This document shows, piece by piece, positions 25,432-34,344 of a DNA stretch of 64,000 bases. This stretch comes from Oscillospiraceae bacterium. GTDB lineage: Bacteria > Bacillota > Clostridia > Oscillospirales > Acutalibacteraceae. The translations under genes and the position numbers were made by a program. The first letter of the stretch is position 1, and each line of letters starts with the position of its first letter. The stretch lies in contig JAQXNV010000043.1 of assembly GCA_029098185.1 (NCBI GenBank), positions 1 through 64,000 of the forward strand. Direction: 5' to 3'. The notes below the pieces were generated by a model. That model was given only the letters and a program-made list of their open reading frames with translations, ran no database searches and had not been told where the DNA came from.

Positions 25432-27659
25432 GCCATCTCCTCCTTTGTCAGCTGGGACGCAGCGATTTCATAGTAGACAGGGCAGGTCTTTAGCAATTCT
25501 TTGTGGGTGCCCTTGCCCACGATCCTGCCCTCGTCCAGCACGATGATCTGGTCGGCGTTGAGAATGGTGCCGACACGCTGGGCCACGATGAGGACCGTGG
25601 CGTTGTTGGTATAGTCTTTCAGGGCGTGGCGCAATGCGGCGTCCGTCTTAAAATCGAGGGCGGAAAAGCTGTCGTCAAAGATGTAAATATCCGGTTTAAC
25701 CGCCAGTGCCCGGGCAATGGAGATCCGCTGCTTCTGGCCGCCGGAAACGTTGGTGCCGCCAGCGGCGATCTCGCTGTCCATGCCCTTTTCTTTTTTTGAG
25801 ATAAAGTCCATGGCCTGGGCCACCTGGGCGGCGGATTCCAGTTCTTCTCTGGTGGCGTCAGGCTTGCCGTAGGCGATGTTGGAAGCGATGGTGCCCTTGT
25901 GGAGGATGCCCTTTTGGGGCACATAGCCGATGTGCGCACGCAGCTCGTGCTGGGGCACATTTCGCACATCCACGCCGTTGACCAGTACCTGGCCCTCAGT
26001 GCAGTCGTAGAACCGGGGGATCAGGTTGATGAGGGTGGATTTGCCGGAGCCGGTGGAACCGATAAAGGCCGTTGTCTTGCCCGGCTGTGCCGTAAAGGTG
26101 ATGTGGGACAGCACCGCGTCATCGGCATCGCCGTAGCGGAAGGACACATCCCGGAACTCTACCAGACCGGCCTTTGTCTCATCCAGGGAGACAGGGGTTT
26201 TGGGATCTTCGATGGCAGGCGTCGTCTCCAGGACTTCCCGGATACGGTTGGCGGAAACGGCGGCCCGGGGAACGAGGATGAACATCATGGCGATCATCAG
26301 GAAGGCCATGATGATCTGCATAGAGTACTGCATAAAGGCCATCATGTCGCCGATCTGCATAGCCGACTGGGCGATCTGATGGGCGCCGACCCAGACGATG
26401 GCCAGAGAGGTCAGGTTCATAATGAGCATCATAATGGGCATCATGACGACCATGAGCCGGTTGACAAAGAGCTGGGTGTGAGCCAGATTCTTGTTGGCGG
26501 TATCGTAGCGATCCTTTTCAAATTCCTCGTTGTCAAAGGCACGGATGACCATGATCCCGCTGAGATTTTCCCGGGCGACGAGATTCATCCGGTCGATGAG
26601 CTTTTGCAGCTTGGTGAACTTGGGCATAGCCAGCACAAAGATGACCCCGACCAGACACAGCAGGCAGATGACAGAGAGGGCCACGATCCAGCCCATAGAG
26701 ACGCTTTTTTGCAGGGCCAGCACAATGCCGCCGATGCCGGTAGCCGGCGCCTGAACGGCGATGCGGATGCCCATGGTCAGCACCATCTGCACCTGGGTGA
26801 TGTCGTTGGTGGTCCTCGTGATGAGAGACGCTGTGGAGAAGTGGTCAAATTCCTCATTGGAGAAGGAAGTGACCTTGCGGAATACATCCTGCCGCAAAGC
26901 TCTGGCCACACCGGCGGCAATACGGGAGGACAGCAGAGAGACCAAAACAGTGGCGATGCCGCTGAGCAGCGTCAGGGCGATCATGATGGCGCCAATGCGG
27001 ATGATATAGCCCATCTGCATCCCGTCGGTGTCGGCGCCGATCTCCTGATAAAATTGCTTAGCTAGAGCAACGCCGCTTTGGTCAGCCATCAGGGATTGCT
27101 CCTGTTTGGCAGTTTCCTGCAAGGCATGGAGCTTTTCTGCTGGAAGCTGTTCCAGCATCGGCAGCAGTTGATAAAGGGCGTCAAGGGATAAGCCGGACTG
27201 GTCGCTTTCTGCTGCGTCACTGTTTGCGGTGTCCTGACCCTTTTGGGCGGCCAGTTCTTTTCCAAAGGCAGACAGCGTTAATGTGGCCGTAGAAAAGGCT
27301 TCGTTTAACTGGGTCTGCTGTTCCCCTGTCACGCTGTTTTGGACATAGAGGTCCTCTGTTGCCAGCAGGGGGTACTGGGAGACCCGGCTGTCGTCCGGGG
27401 CGGCTGTTATTAGGGTGTAGCTATGTTTTGCAAGCTGCTGGTCGTCTGGTTCCATGAGGTCGGTCATCAGACGGAACCCATCTTGACTGATGGCTTTCGG
27501 CGCAGCGTCCTCAATGCCGCTCTGCTGGATGCCTACGCTGACAATGTTGGACATCAGCGTTGGCAGGCTCAAGTCGCCGGCAACGGTGCAGCAGATGAGT
27601 AGAACGGCAAAGAACAGCGACAGCAGATGCGGTTTTAAATAGCGCAAAATTTTTGTCAT
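25428..27659 (-). CDS. ABC exporter half-transporter, degenerate-site subunit
   Basis: A 743-residue half-transporter, partner of the downstream gene. Between the first two membrane helices is an extracytoplasmic insert of about 170 residues (about 55-215), rich in Gln, Asp and Ala. ATPase motifs are Walker A GSTGSGKSTL and a canonical VSGGQKQRI signature. Its Walker B reads IYIFDDSFSA, with Asp where the catalytic Glu should be. This is the degenerate chain of an asymmetric exporter. It lies 16 bases after the MarR gene. Substrate unknown; drug, peptide or lipid are possible. Confidence 0.92.
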   Translation of the reverse strand: MTKILRYLKPHLLSLFFAVLLICCTVAGDLSLPTLMSNIVSVGIQQSGIEDAAPKAISQDGFRLMTDLMEPDDQQLAKHSYTLITAAPDDSRVSQYPLLATEDLYVQNSVTGEQQTQLNEAFSTATLTLSAFGKELAAQKGQDTANSDAAESDQSGLSLDALYQLLPMLEQLPAEKLHALQETAKQEQSLMADQSGVALAKQFYQEIGADTDGMQMGYIIRIGAIMIALTLLSGIATVLVSLLSSRIAAGVARALRQDVFRKVTSFSNEEFDHFSTASLITRTTNDITQVQMVLTMGIRIAVQAPATGIGGIVLALQKSVSMGWIVALSVICLLCLVGVIFVLAMPKFTKLQKLIDRMNLVARENLSGIMVIRAFDNEEFEKDRYDTANKNLAHTQLFVNRLMVVMMPIMMLIMNLTSLAIVWVGAHQIAQSAMQIGDMMAFMQYSMQIIMAFLMIAMMFILVPRAAVSANRIREVLETTPAIEDPKTPVSLDETKAGLVEFRDVSFRYGDADDAVLSHITFTAQPGKTTAFIGSTGSGKSTLINLIPRFYDCTEGQVLVNGVDVRNVPQHELRAHIGYVPQKGILHKGTIASNIAYGKPDATREELESAAQVAQAMDFISKKEKGMDSEIAAGGTNVSGGQKQRISIARALAVKPDIYIFDDSFSALDFKTDAALRHALKDYTNNATVLIVAQRVGTILNADQIIVLDEGRIVGKGTHKELLKTCPVYYEIAASQLTKEEMA

Positions 27660-27675
27660 GCCAGATTCCTTTCTT

Positions 27676-28158
27676 TTACAATGGCTTTTGGTCGGGCGGT
27701 GTGAGCTGCTGGGTCTCTAAGATCTTTGTCAGCTTGTTGAACAGCTCGATGAGCCGGGCTGTGTCGTCACGGCCCAATTCCCGGCAGATCTGATCCAAAT
27801 GCTGCTGTAGCACCCGTTCCGCTTCGGCTAAAAAGGCGGCGGCCTGGTCGGTGATGACCAGATACGTCACCCGCCGATCGGTGCGGGAGGTGACCCGGCG
27901 CAGAAAGCCTTTTTCTTCCATGCTGTTGAGGTGCTGGGACATGGCCGGCCGAGAGGTCTGGGTCATGGCGCTGAGCAGGGAAGCCTTCAGCCCCGGCAGC
28001 TCCGGATGCTCCTCGGTGTAATCCCGGATCAGGTGCAGACATTGAAACTCAAAGTGGGATAGTTCCTTGCAGGGCGGCGGCACACGTTTGCCGGTCCGCT
28101 TCAGCCGCATCAGCGACCGATATAAGGCAAATCCCAGAGACGAGTCGTTTTGCTCCAT
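27676..28158 (-). CDS. MarR-family transcriptional regulator
   Basis: A 160-residue winged-helix repressor. The helix-turn-helix region covers LKASLLSAMTQTSRPAMSQHLNSMEEKGFL and the wing is RVTSRTDRRVTYLVIT (family pattern DRRxxxxxLT). It is the first gene of an operon with the two ABC exporter genes and probably represses them and itself, releasing DNA when a ligand binds. A palindrome at 28187-28205 just upstream is a good operator candidate. Confidence 0.92.
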   Translation of the reverse strand: MEQNDSSLGFALYRSLMRLKRTGKRVPPPCKELSHFEFQCLHLIRDYTEEHPELPGLKASLLSAMTQTSRPAMSQHLNSMEEKGFLRRVTSRTDRRVTYLVITDQAAAFLAEAERVLQQHLDQICRELGRDDTARLIELFNKLTKILETQQLTPPDQKPL

Positions 28159-28186
28159 TGTTCTGTCCCCTTTCTTAATAGTTCTG

Positions 28187-28205
28187 TAACAAAATAGTTT
28201 TGTAA
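28187..28205. promoter_or_regulatory. Candidate MarR operator
   Basis: TAACAAAATAGTTTTGTAA, an inverted repeat of eight-base arms with one mismatch around TAG. It lies immediately downstream of the predicted -10 of the MarR-ABC operon and is overlapped by a GTTACAnAACTATT direct repeat. Confidence 0.55.
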
Positions 28206-28218
28206 CTTAATAATTTAT

Positions 28219-28247
28219 ATCTTAGTACGGTTTTGGAAGAAAGTCAA
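28219..28247 (-). promoter_or_regulatory. Promoter for the MarR-ABC operon
   Basis: Minus strand -35 TTGACT (28242-28247), 17-bp spacer, -10 TAAGAT (28219-28224). Confidence 0.6.
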
Positions 28248-28352
28248 GGGGAAAGGTGTAAGGAGCGGTTTCTTTTTTCTGAAAATTCCTGTATACTAAA
28301 AGGCGGACACATTTATCGCAATGAACAAGATTGAAAGGACGGTGGAGCGCTG

Positions 28353-29621
28353 ATGGCAGACGTTGCAGAGATTTTCGTGGTAGGCGGCGGTGCTTCCGGG
28401 ATGGCGGCGGCCATCACGGCGTCGCAGACGCTGCAAAAGCAAAAACAGCCTGGCCGGGTCCTCCTGCTGGAAAAGGAACCTCGCATCGGGAAAAAACTGC
28501 TGGCTACCGGCAACGGCCGGTGTAACCTGTCTAACCTGGCGGCCGGACCATCTCATTATCACAACGGCGGCTCATGGGCATCGCCGCTGCTGCGGGACTA
28601 TCCGGCAAAGGCGGTGATCCGGGCCTTTGAGCAGATGGGGCTGCTGTGCCGCAGTGACGGCGAGGGCCGTGTGTACCCGTACAATTTACAGTCTTCTGCC
28701 GTGCTGGAGATCCTGCGCTTACAGCTTCAGCGCAATGGGGTGCAGGTAGTGTGCGACTGCCCGGTGACAGCCATGCAAAAAAAAGGCGCTGTATTTCAGC
28801 TCACAACGCCAAAGGGAAACTGGTTCAGCCGCAGGGTGATCCTGTCTACCGGCGGCCGGGCAGCCCCAAAGCTGGGCAGTGACGGCAGCGGCGCTGCGCT
28901 GGCCAAAACGCTGGGCCACACCATTTGCCCGCAATTTCCGGCGCTGTCGCCCTTGTGCTGTGATGGTGCCGCGTCCCTGGGATTAAAGGGGATGCGCAGT
29001 CAGGCCGTTGTTTCCCTGCTGGATAATGGGAACGTCTGCCAGACAGAGCAGGGGGAAGTCCAGTTTACCGACTACGGTTTGTCGGGCATCTGTGTGTTTC
29101 AGTTGTCGGGGCAGGCCCTGGAATTGCTGAACAAAGGCCATTCGGTGACGCTTTCCCTCGATCTGATGACTGAGTGGAAGCAGGAGCAGCTCACAAAGAA
29201 GATCGCCGGTCAGGGCAAACGGTATCCGGAACTGCCTACGCTGTCGCTGCTCTGCGGCTTTATTAACCAAAAGGTAGGCCAAGCCGTTGTCAAGCAGGCC
29301 TTGGGAAAACAGATCCCACAAAAGGCAGGCGACTGCCGGTACGACCAATATGAGCAGATCAGCAAAACAGTGAAAGCCTTCCGTTTTTCGGTGACAGGCA
29401 GTCCCGGCTGGGACAGTGCTCAGGTCACAGCCGGCGGCGTCGACTGCAAAGAGGTAGACGGGACGACTATGGCATCGAGGCGGTGCAGAGGACTGTATCT
29501 CACCGGCGAGCTGTTGTCCCTTTACGGTGACTGCGGCGGATTTAACCTGCATTTGGCGTGGAGCAGCGGTATGGCCGCCGGACAGGCTTGCGCCCAGTCT
29601 TTGAAGGAGGAAAAGAGATGA
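28353..29621 (+). CDS. FAD-dependent oxidoreductase, HI0933/YhiN family
   Basis: A 422-residue flavoprotein. FAD-binding VVGGGASGMAAAITA is at the N-terminus. The family block GKKLLATGNGRCNLSN follows, then STGGRAAPKLGSDGSG, and the C-terminal ends in YLTGELLSLYGDCGGFNLHLAWSSG (family end motif GE..D..G..GGYNLQ.A). Relatives include BaiN; most have unknown substrates. A GGTGGAG-type site precedes ATG 28353. Its stop overlaps the start of the second flavoprotein gene (ATGA). Confidence 0.9.
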   Translation: MADVAEIFVVGGGASGMAAAITASQTLQKQKQPGRVLLLEKEPRIGKKLLATGNGRCNLSNLAAGPSHYHNGGSWASPLLRDYPAKAVIRAFEQMGLLCRSDGEGRVYPYNLQSSAVLEILRLQLQRNGVQVVCDCPVTAMQKKGAVFQLTTPKGNWFSRRVILSTGGRAAPKLGSDGSGAALAKTLGHTICPQFPALSPLCCDGAASLGLKGMRSQAVVSLLDNGNVCQTEQGEVQFTDYGLSGICVFQLSGQALELLNKGHSVTLSLDLMTEWKQEQLTKKIAGQGKRYPELPTLSLLCGFINQKVGQAVVKQALGKQIPQKAGDCRYDQYEQISKTVKAFRFSVTGSPGWDSAQVTAGGVDCKEVDGTTMASRRCRGLYLTGELLSLYGDCGGFNLHLAWSSGMAAGQACAQSLKEEKR

Positions 29622-31231
29622 TTCGCGTTTCAGAAATCGTGCTGCCGCTGGACATTGCTCCGGCAGACAAGATACCCTATTTGACAGCCCAGGCAGCAAA
29701 GCGCCTGAAGCTGCCGGCACAGAAGCTCCAATCGGTGAAGCTGGTCAAGCAGTCGGTGGATGCCCGCAAAAAGGAGCAGGTGGTGTTCCGCTGTACCGTG
29801 GATGTGACCGTTAAGGGAGAACAGGCAGTTTTAGCCCATGCAAAAGATAAGAAAGCTGCGCTCACGAAACCGTATGCTTATGTGATCCCGCCCTGCCGTG
29901 TGTTATCCCAGCGCCCGGTGGTGGTGGGCTTTGGTCCAGCGGGGATGTTTTCCGCTTTGCTGCTGGCCCAGGCGGGGCAGCGGCCCATCGTGCTGGAGCG
30001 GGGCAGCGCTGTAGAGGAGCGTCAGTGTCAGGTGCATACCTTTTGGCAGACAGGGGTGTTGGATCCCCAATGCAACGTCCAGTTTGGCGAGGGCGGCGCC
30101 GGGACGTTTTCTGACGGCAAGCTGAATACCGGCATCAAAGACCCGCGGGCCAGAAAGGTGCTGGAGGAGCTTCATGCTGCCGGTGCGCCGGAGGAGATCT
30201 TATATCAGGCCCACCCCCATGTGGGAACAGACCGATTGCCCCAGACGGTCCGGGGTATTCGGGAGACGATCCGAAAGTTGGGCGGCACGGTGCTGTTTAA
30301 CACCCAATTGACAGATCTCACCACGAAAAACGGCTGTGTAACAGGGGTGACGGCTGTGGGGCCGGAGGGGCGCTTTCACCTTGAAAGTGACCATGTGATC
30401 CTGGCTATCGGGCACAGCGCCAGAGATACCTATGAGATGTTGGTGTCTCGTGGCGTCACCATGGTGCAAAAGCCCTTTTCTGTCGGCGCGCGGATCGAGC
30501 ATCCTCAGCTTGTCATCAACAAGGGACAGTACGGTGCTTTTGCCCAGCATCCGGCGTTGGGCGCAGCGGAATATAAGCTGTCTGTCCATCTGGAAAACGG
30601 GCGGGGCGTGTATACCTTTTGTATGTGTCCCGGCGGCGAGGTAGTGGCTTCTGCTTCGGAAGAAGGCATGGTGGTCACCAACGGCATGAGCAATTTTGCC
30701 CGGGATGGTGCCAACGCTAATTCAGCGCTGCTGGTGGGCATTGGGCCGGAGGATTTCGGCAGTGATCATCCGCTGGCGGGGATGTATTTGCAGCGGAAGC
30801 TGGAACGATCGGCGTTCAATTTGGGCGGCGGAGCATACCGGGCGCCGGGACAACGGGTAGAGGATTTTCTGCAAAACCGGCCGTCCACCCATTTTGGCGA
30901 TGTGGTGCCTACCTATCAGCGAGGGGTAACGCCCTGTGCTCTTTCTGCTCTTCTGCCTGATTTTGTCACCGAATCCATGGCCGAGGGCATCCGGAAGATG
31001 GATCACCGCTTAAAGGGCTTTGCCTATCCCGATGCCGTTTTGACGGCGGTGGAGACGAGAAGCTCTGCGCCGGTGCGGCTGCTGCGGGATGAGCAGATGC
31101 AGTCCCTTTCCCTGAAAGGACTGTATCCCTGCGGCGAGGGGGCCGGGTATGCCGGCGGTATCGTGTCGGCTGGCGTCGATGGCTTAAAATGTGCCGAAAT
31201 GGTGCTGCAAGCGGTGCGAAAAGAAAATTAG
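29618..31231 (+). CDS. FAD-dependent dehydrogenase (COG2509-type)
   Basis: A 537-residue flavoprotein. An N-terminal domain of about 90 residues (MIRVSEIVLPLDIA...) precedes the FAD-binding VVVGFGPAGMFSALLLAQAG. Later motifs are QFGEGGAGTFSDGKLNTG, GHSARDTYEML and the C-terminal GLYPCGEGAGYAGGIVSAG. It is a conserved Firmicute and Bacteroidota family of unknown reaction. ATG 29618 overlaps the upstream stop and has AAGGAGG before it; an in-frame start 60 bases earlier lies inside the upstream gene and is rejected. Terminator at 31238-31267. Confidence 0.9.
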   Translation: MIRVSEIVLPLDIAPADKIPYLTAQAAKRLKLPAQKLQSVKLVKQSVDARKKEQVVFRCTVDVTVKGEQAVLAHAKDKKAALTKPYAYVIPPCRVLSQRPVVVGFGPAGMFSALLLAQAGQRPIVLERGSAVEERQCQVHTFWQTGVLDPQCNVQFGEGGAGTFSDGKLNTGIKDPRARKVLEELHAAGAPEEILYQAHPHVGTDRLPQTVRGIRETIRKLGGTVLFNTQLTDLTTKNGCVTGVTAVGPEGRFHLESDHVILAIGHSARDTYEMLVSRGVTMVQKPFSVGARIEHPQLVINKGQYGAFAQHPALGAAEYKLSVHLENGRGVYTFCMCPGGEVVASASEEGMVVTNGMSNFARDGANANSALLVGIGPEDFGSDHPLAGMYLQRKLERSAFNLGGGAYRAPGQRVEDFLQNRPSTHFGDVVPTYQRGVTPCALSALLPDFVTESMAEGIRKMDHRLKGFAYPDAVLTAVETRSSAPVRLLRDEQMQSLSLKGLYPCGEGAGYAGGIVSAGVDGLKCAEMVLQAVRKEN

Positions 31232-31237
31232 GCAACA

Positions 31238-31267
31238 AAAAAACGGTATCCCGCGGGATACCGTTTT
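31238..31267. terminator. Terminator, nearly perfect palindrome
   Basis: ACGGTATCCC/GGGATACCGT with A and T runs on the two sides; ends both the flavoprotein pair and the convergent lipoprotein gene. Confidence 0.85.
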
Positions 31268-31287
31268 TTTGCAGGAAAGCGATGCGC

Positions 31288-31938
31288 TTACTCCATGTCC
31301 TCGATCATTGCGTCGTCCTCGCCGATGACAGCGTCATCCTCTTCGCCGACGACAGCGTTGTCCTCAGAAGCAGTCTCGTCCTCAGACTCGGTGGAAGAGG
31401 TCAGCCCTGTCTCAGCGCCTTCCTTTGTCAGGATCGCATTTAAACCAATTTTCTCATCCTTCAGGGTCAGTGTGCCGGCTTCTGCATCCAGCGCAAAGAC
31501 GTAAGTGGTCTGGACATTGTCCTCGGAAGCAACGCTCTCTTCGTCCTCGGAAGAAATGCCGGTTGTCTCGTCAACAACAAAGGTGACAACGTTGTCGACT
31601 ATGCCGTAAGTACCTGTCTGAGTGATCTCGCCGACCTTGAGCACAGCGGTGTTGTCTGCCTTGAACTCAATGATCGGCAGTTGACCCTCCAGATCCACAT
31701 CCAGATTCTCTTCGATCTGAGAAGCGGTTTGAAGCTCGCCGTTTTCATCGATGTAACCGTTCATGTTCCAGATGCCCAGAACAGCTTCGTTTTCAGCCGG
31801 TGTGCTGCTTTCTACAACAGCTTCAGAGACCGGTGCGCTGGATTCTGCCGGTGCTTCCTGGCTGCCGCAGCCTGCAAAAGCGGCAACAGACATGGTCAGA
31901 ACAGCAGCCAGTGCTGCAAATTTTGTACATTTTCTCAT
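31288..31938 (-). CDS. Lipoprotein of unknown function with acidic C-terminal tail
   Basis: A 216-residue secreted lipoprotein: signal peptide with lipobox FAGC (Cys24), a Ser/Glu/Ala linker, then a beta-rich domain (about residues 50-175) with the pattern GIWNMNGYIDENG and IIEFKADNTAVL, resembling lipocalin-like 'fold' domains found in clostridial lipoproteins. The last about 40 residues are strongly acidic and repetitive (SEDETASEDNAVVGEEDD), with no obvious function. Monocistronic, with promoter 32061-32089. Confidence 0.8.
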   Translation of the reverse strand: MRKCTKFAALAAVLTMSVAAFAGCGSQEAPAESSAPVSEAVVESSTPAENEAVLGIWNMNGYIDENGELQTASQIEENLDVDLEGQLPIIEFKADNTAVLKVGEITQTGTYGIVDNVVTFVVDETTGISSEDEESVASEDNVQTTYVFALDAEAGTLTLKDEKIGLNAILTKEGAETGLTSSTESEDETASEDNAVVGEEDDAVIGEDDAMIEDME

Positions 31939-32060
31939 GATTCATTTCCCCTTTTTCTTTGTTACTCTGCCCTTTATCGAGGTTTGACAAAATGCAGAGT
32001 GAGAACAGATCATCACCACCGTTTTGCCATAAAACGATGACCTGCTCTTAATTTCCATTC

Positions 32061-32089
32061 ATTATAGCGCCGGTGATTACATTTTACAA
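32061..32089 (-). promoter_or_regulatory. Promoter for the acidic-tail lipoprotein gene
   Basis: Minus strand -35 TTGTAA (32084-32089), 17-bp spacer, -10 TATAAT (32061-32066). Leader of about 115 bases. Confidence 0.65.
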
Positions 32090-32213
32090 TAGGCGTAGCA
32101 ATAAATTCCCAAATTTGTAAAGGTTTTGTAAAATCTCCCTGGGATTCTTTCTGAAATGCGAGAGAAAAAACGGATGATTTTGGCGATTTTGCAAAAGGTA
32201 TAGGAGACAATGG

Positions 32214-33167
32214 CTATAGAGGATGCTTTTCCGGAGCGCTTTTTGCGCCAAAGACCGTCACGATCTGCTTTTCGCAGTCCGGCGGCGAATAATGGAAGGC
32301 GTCCATGTGTTTGCCGGTGAAAAAATAATCGGGGCATTGGGGATGGCAGGGACCATCGAAGGTATCGATGACGATCAGCTTGACCTTCATCCGGGACGGG
32401 ATCATATTTTTAATATAGACGCTGGCCTGCTGTCCCGGCTCTACGCCTTCTTTTAATTCGGCCAGACCAGCTAAATTGGGCGCCAGCTCCACGAAGATCC
32501 CATAGGGCTCCACGGAACGGACGATGCCTCCTACCGTTTCGCCGGGAGAGAATCGGGCGGCGTTTTCCGTCCAGGTGCCCAGCAGCTCCTTGTGGGAAAG
32601 GGTGATGCGCTGGTTTTCGATGGTCTTGACGATGGCTTTGATCTCCATGCCCACGGAGAACCGCTCTGCCGGATGGCTGATGCGGGAGATGGAGATGGCG
32701 TCGATGGGCAGCAGGGAGATGATCCCGCAGCCGATGTCGGCAAAGGCGCCGAACACCTCCAGATGGGTGATGGTAGCGTCGATGACGTCGCCGGGGGATA
32801 GGGTGGAAAGATACGACTGCTGGCACTGCTCCTGGGCCATCCTGCGGGATAGACGGGCGACCGTTGTGCCGTCGGGCAGGGTGTCAAAGCCGGTGACGAG
32901 AAAGCATACGGGCCGGTTGACCCGGGAGAGGATAGCGATGTCCCGCACGGTGCCCTCCCGGATCCCGATGGCACTTTCCTCCCGGGGGATGATCCCCTTC
33001 ATACAGCCTAGATCGACGATCAAATTATGTTCACTGTCGCAGACGACAGCCCTTGCTTCCAGGATCTGTCCGTCGCGGCAGGCATCTGCAAGAGTAGACG
33101 GGCTTACCAAAGCGGCACGATTTTGTGCCGTGTCGAGGAGCCGTCCCTCCGGATAGTAGAAACGCAT
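32214..33167 (-). CDS. S1 RNA-binding domain protein
   Basis: A 317-residue cytoplasmic protein with three S1-type OB folds: about residues 34-65 onward (ILEARAVVCDSEHNLIVDLG), 126-195 (GDVIDATITHLEVFGAFADIG) and 209-275 (GETVGGIVRSVEPYGIFVEL). It resembles the S1-like proteins of Firmicutes that lack the full six-domain ribosomal S1. Role in translation or RNA turnover is inferred from the domains only. The C-terminal 40 residues (CHPQCPDYFF) are a separate extension. No clear terminator follows. Confidence 0.85.
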   Translation of the reverse strand: MRFYYPEGRLLDTAQNRAALVSPSTLADACRDGQILEARAVVCDSEHNLIVDLGCMKGIIPREESAIGIREGTVRDIAILSRVNRPVCFLVTGFDTLPDGTTVARLSRRMAQEQCQQSYLSTLSPGDVIDATITHLEVFGAFADIGCGIISLLPIDAISISRISHPAERFSVGMEIKAIVKTIENQRITLSHKELLGTWTENAARFSPGETVGGIVRSVEPYGIFVELAPNLAGLAELKEGVEPGQQASVYIKNMIPSRMKVKLIVIDTFDGPCHPQCPDYFFTGKHMDAFHYSPPDCEKQIVTVFGAKSAPEKHPL

Positions 33168-33245
33168 AGTTTAGCCTCCCTTATTTTTGTCCAGTTATCT
33201 ATATGCGCCCCCGGCGGCGAAAATAACGGCAGGCAGGGAAAAGGG

Positions 33246-33274
33246 TTGCGCGGCGCTGGAAAGTTGGGTAGAAT
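33246..33274 (+). promoter_or_regulatory. Promoter for the cyclophilin lipoprotein gene
   Basis: -35 TTGCGC (33246-33251), 17-bp spacer, -10 TAGAAT (33269-33274). Confidence 0.5.
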
Positions 33275-33313
33275 AAAGAAAAGGATTTAGCAAGACCCAA
33301 GGAGGAATGGAAC

Positions 33314-34168
33314 ATGAAACGACAATGGATCGCCATGATGAGCATAGCGGTGCTGTCGGCAGCGATGCTGTCGGGCTGCGGCGCAGAAGTATCGTCCCAA
33401 AGCAGCGAAACACCAGCATCCCAGGTAAGCATCCCAGACGCTGAGACAGCTTCGGCAGTAGAAAGCACGGCGGATACTGCTGATGCGTCATTGCAGCTGG
33501 GCGATCAGCTTAAAAAGCCGAAAAAGGGCGAGGAGATCGCCGTCATCGAGACGACCCAGGGGACCATCAAGCTGCGGCTTTTTCCACAGGAAGCGCCAAA
33601 GACTGTGGAAAACTTTAAAACACTGGCAAAGGACGGCGTTTATGATGGCTTACCATTTCATCGCATCATCGACAATTTTATGATCCAGACAGGCCAGAGC
33701 AGCAGCACCAGCATTTACGGCGGCAATTTTGAGGATGAGTTCAGCGAGAACCTGCTCAATCTCCGGGGGGCTGTATCCATGGCAAACGTAGGGGCAGCCG
33801 ATACCAATGGCACCCAGTTCTTCATCAATCAGACGCCGGCAGACCATTTTCCCGGCTGGGACAATATATTAAACGGCTACCGGGCGTATATGCAAAATCC
33901 GGAAGGCTTTACCCAGGTCTACGGTACCTGGCCGGATATGTCTAAAGTGACCATGGAGATCCGGGAGTTATACGAAAAATACGGCGGCAACCCCAGTTTA
34001 GACGGGGCCTACACCACCACCGGACTGGGGCATACTGTCTTTGGGCAGGTGTTCGAGGGCATGGATGTGGTAGATCGGATCGCCAAAGCCAAGGTGGATG
34101 AAAATCAGAAACCGGTCAGCGACGACTACAAAATCAAGACCATCACCATCACCACCTATGAGGGGTGA
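33314..34168 (+). CDS. Cyclophilin-type peptidylprolyl isomerase lipoprotein
   Basis: A 284-residue extracytoplasmic foldase. Signal peptide with lipobox LSGC (Cys22), a Ser/Thr/Glu linker to about residue 70, then the cyclophilin domain. Catalytic FHRIIDNFMIQTG and GTQFFIN motifs are intact, with HTVFGQVFEGMDVVDRI near the end. Between GTQFFIN and HTVFGQV the protein carries an insertion of about 50 residues (NGYRAYMQNPEGFTQVYG and following) absent from compact cyclophilins. Probably anchored on the outer face of the membrane to assist folding of secreted proteins. Confidence 0.93.
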   Translation: MKRQWIAMMSIAVLSAAMLSGCGAEVSSQSSETPASQVSIPDAETASAVESTADTADASLQLGDQLKKPKKGEEIAVIETTQGTIKLRLFPQEAPKTVENFKTLAKDGVYDGLPFHRIIDNFMIQTGQSSSTSIYGGNFEDEFSENLLNLRGAVSMANVGAADTNGTQFFINQTPADHFPGWDNILNGYRAYMQNPEGFTQVYGTWPDMSKVTMEIRELYEKYGGNPSLDGAYTTTGLGHTVFGQVFEGMDVVDRIAKAKVDENQKPVSDDYKIKTITITTYEG

Positions 34169-34209
34169 CAGGAATTTGGTGGATCGGGCAAATTGTTTCG
34201 GCGATTTTA

Positions 34210-34239
34210 TTGACAATTCGCCGCAAAACGATATATAAT
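34210..34239 (+). promoter_or_regulatory. Promoter for pyrG
   Basis: -35 TTGACA (34210-34215), 18-bp spacer, -10 TATAAT (34234-34239). The leader (about 100 bases) forms a GCTCCCG/CGGGAGC hairpin at 34256-34290 without a T run. The GGGC start used for reiterative pyrG control in Bacillus is not seen. Confidence 0.75.
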
Positions 34240-34344
34240 GAACTATATGATTTTGCTCCCGTTGAGATTCCATCGAGCTGCGCGGGAGCATCATTTGTTT
34301 GACAGGATCTTAAGGCCGCAGGGCTGAAAAAACAGGAGGAACGT

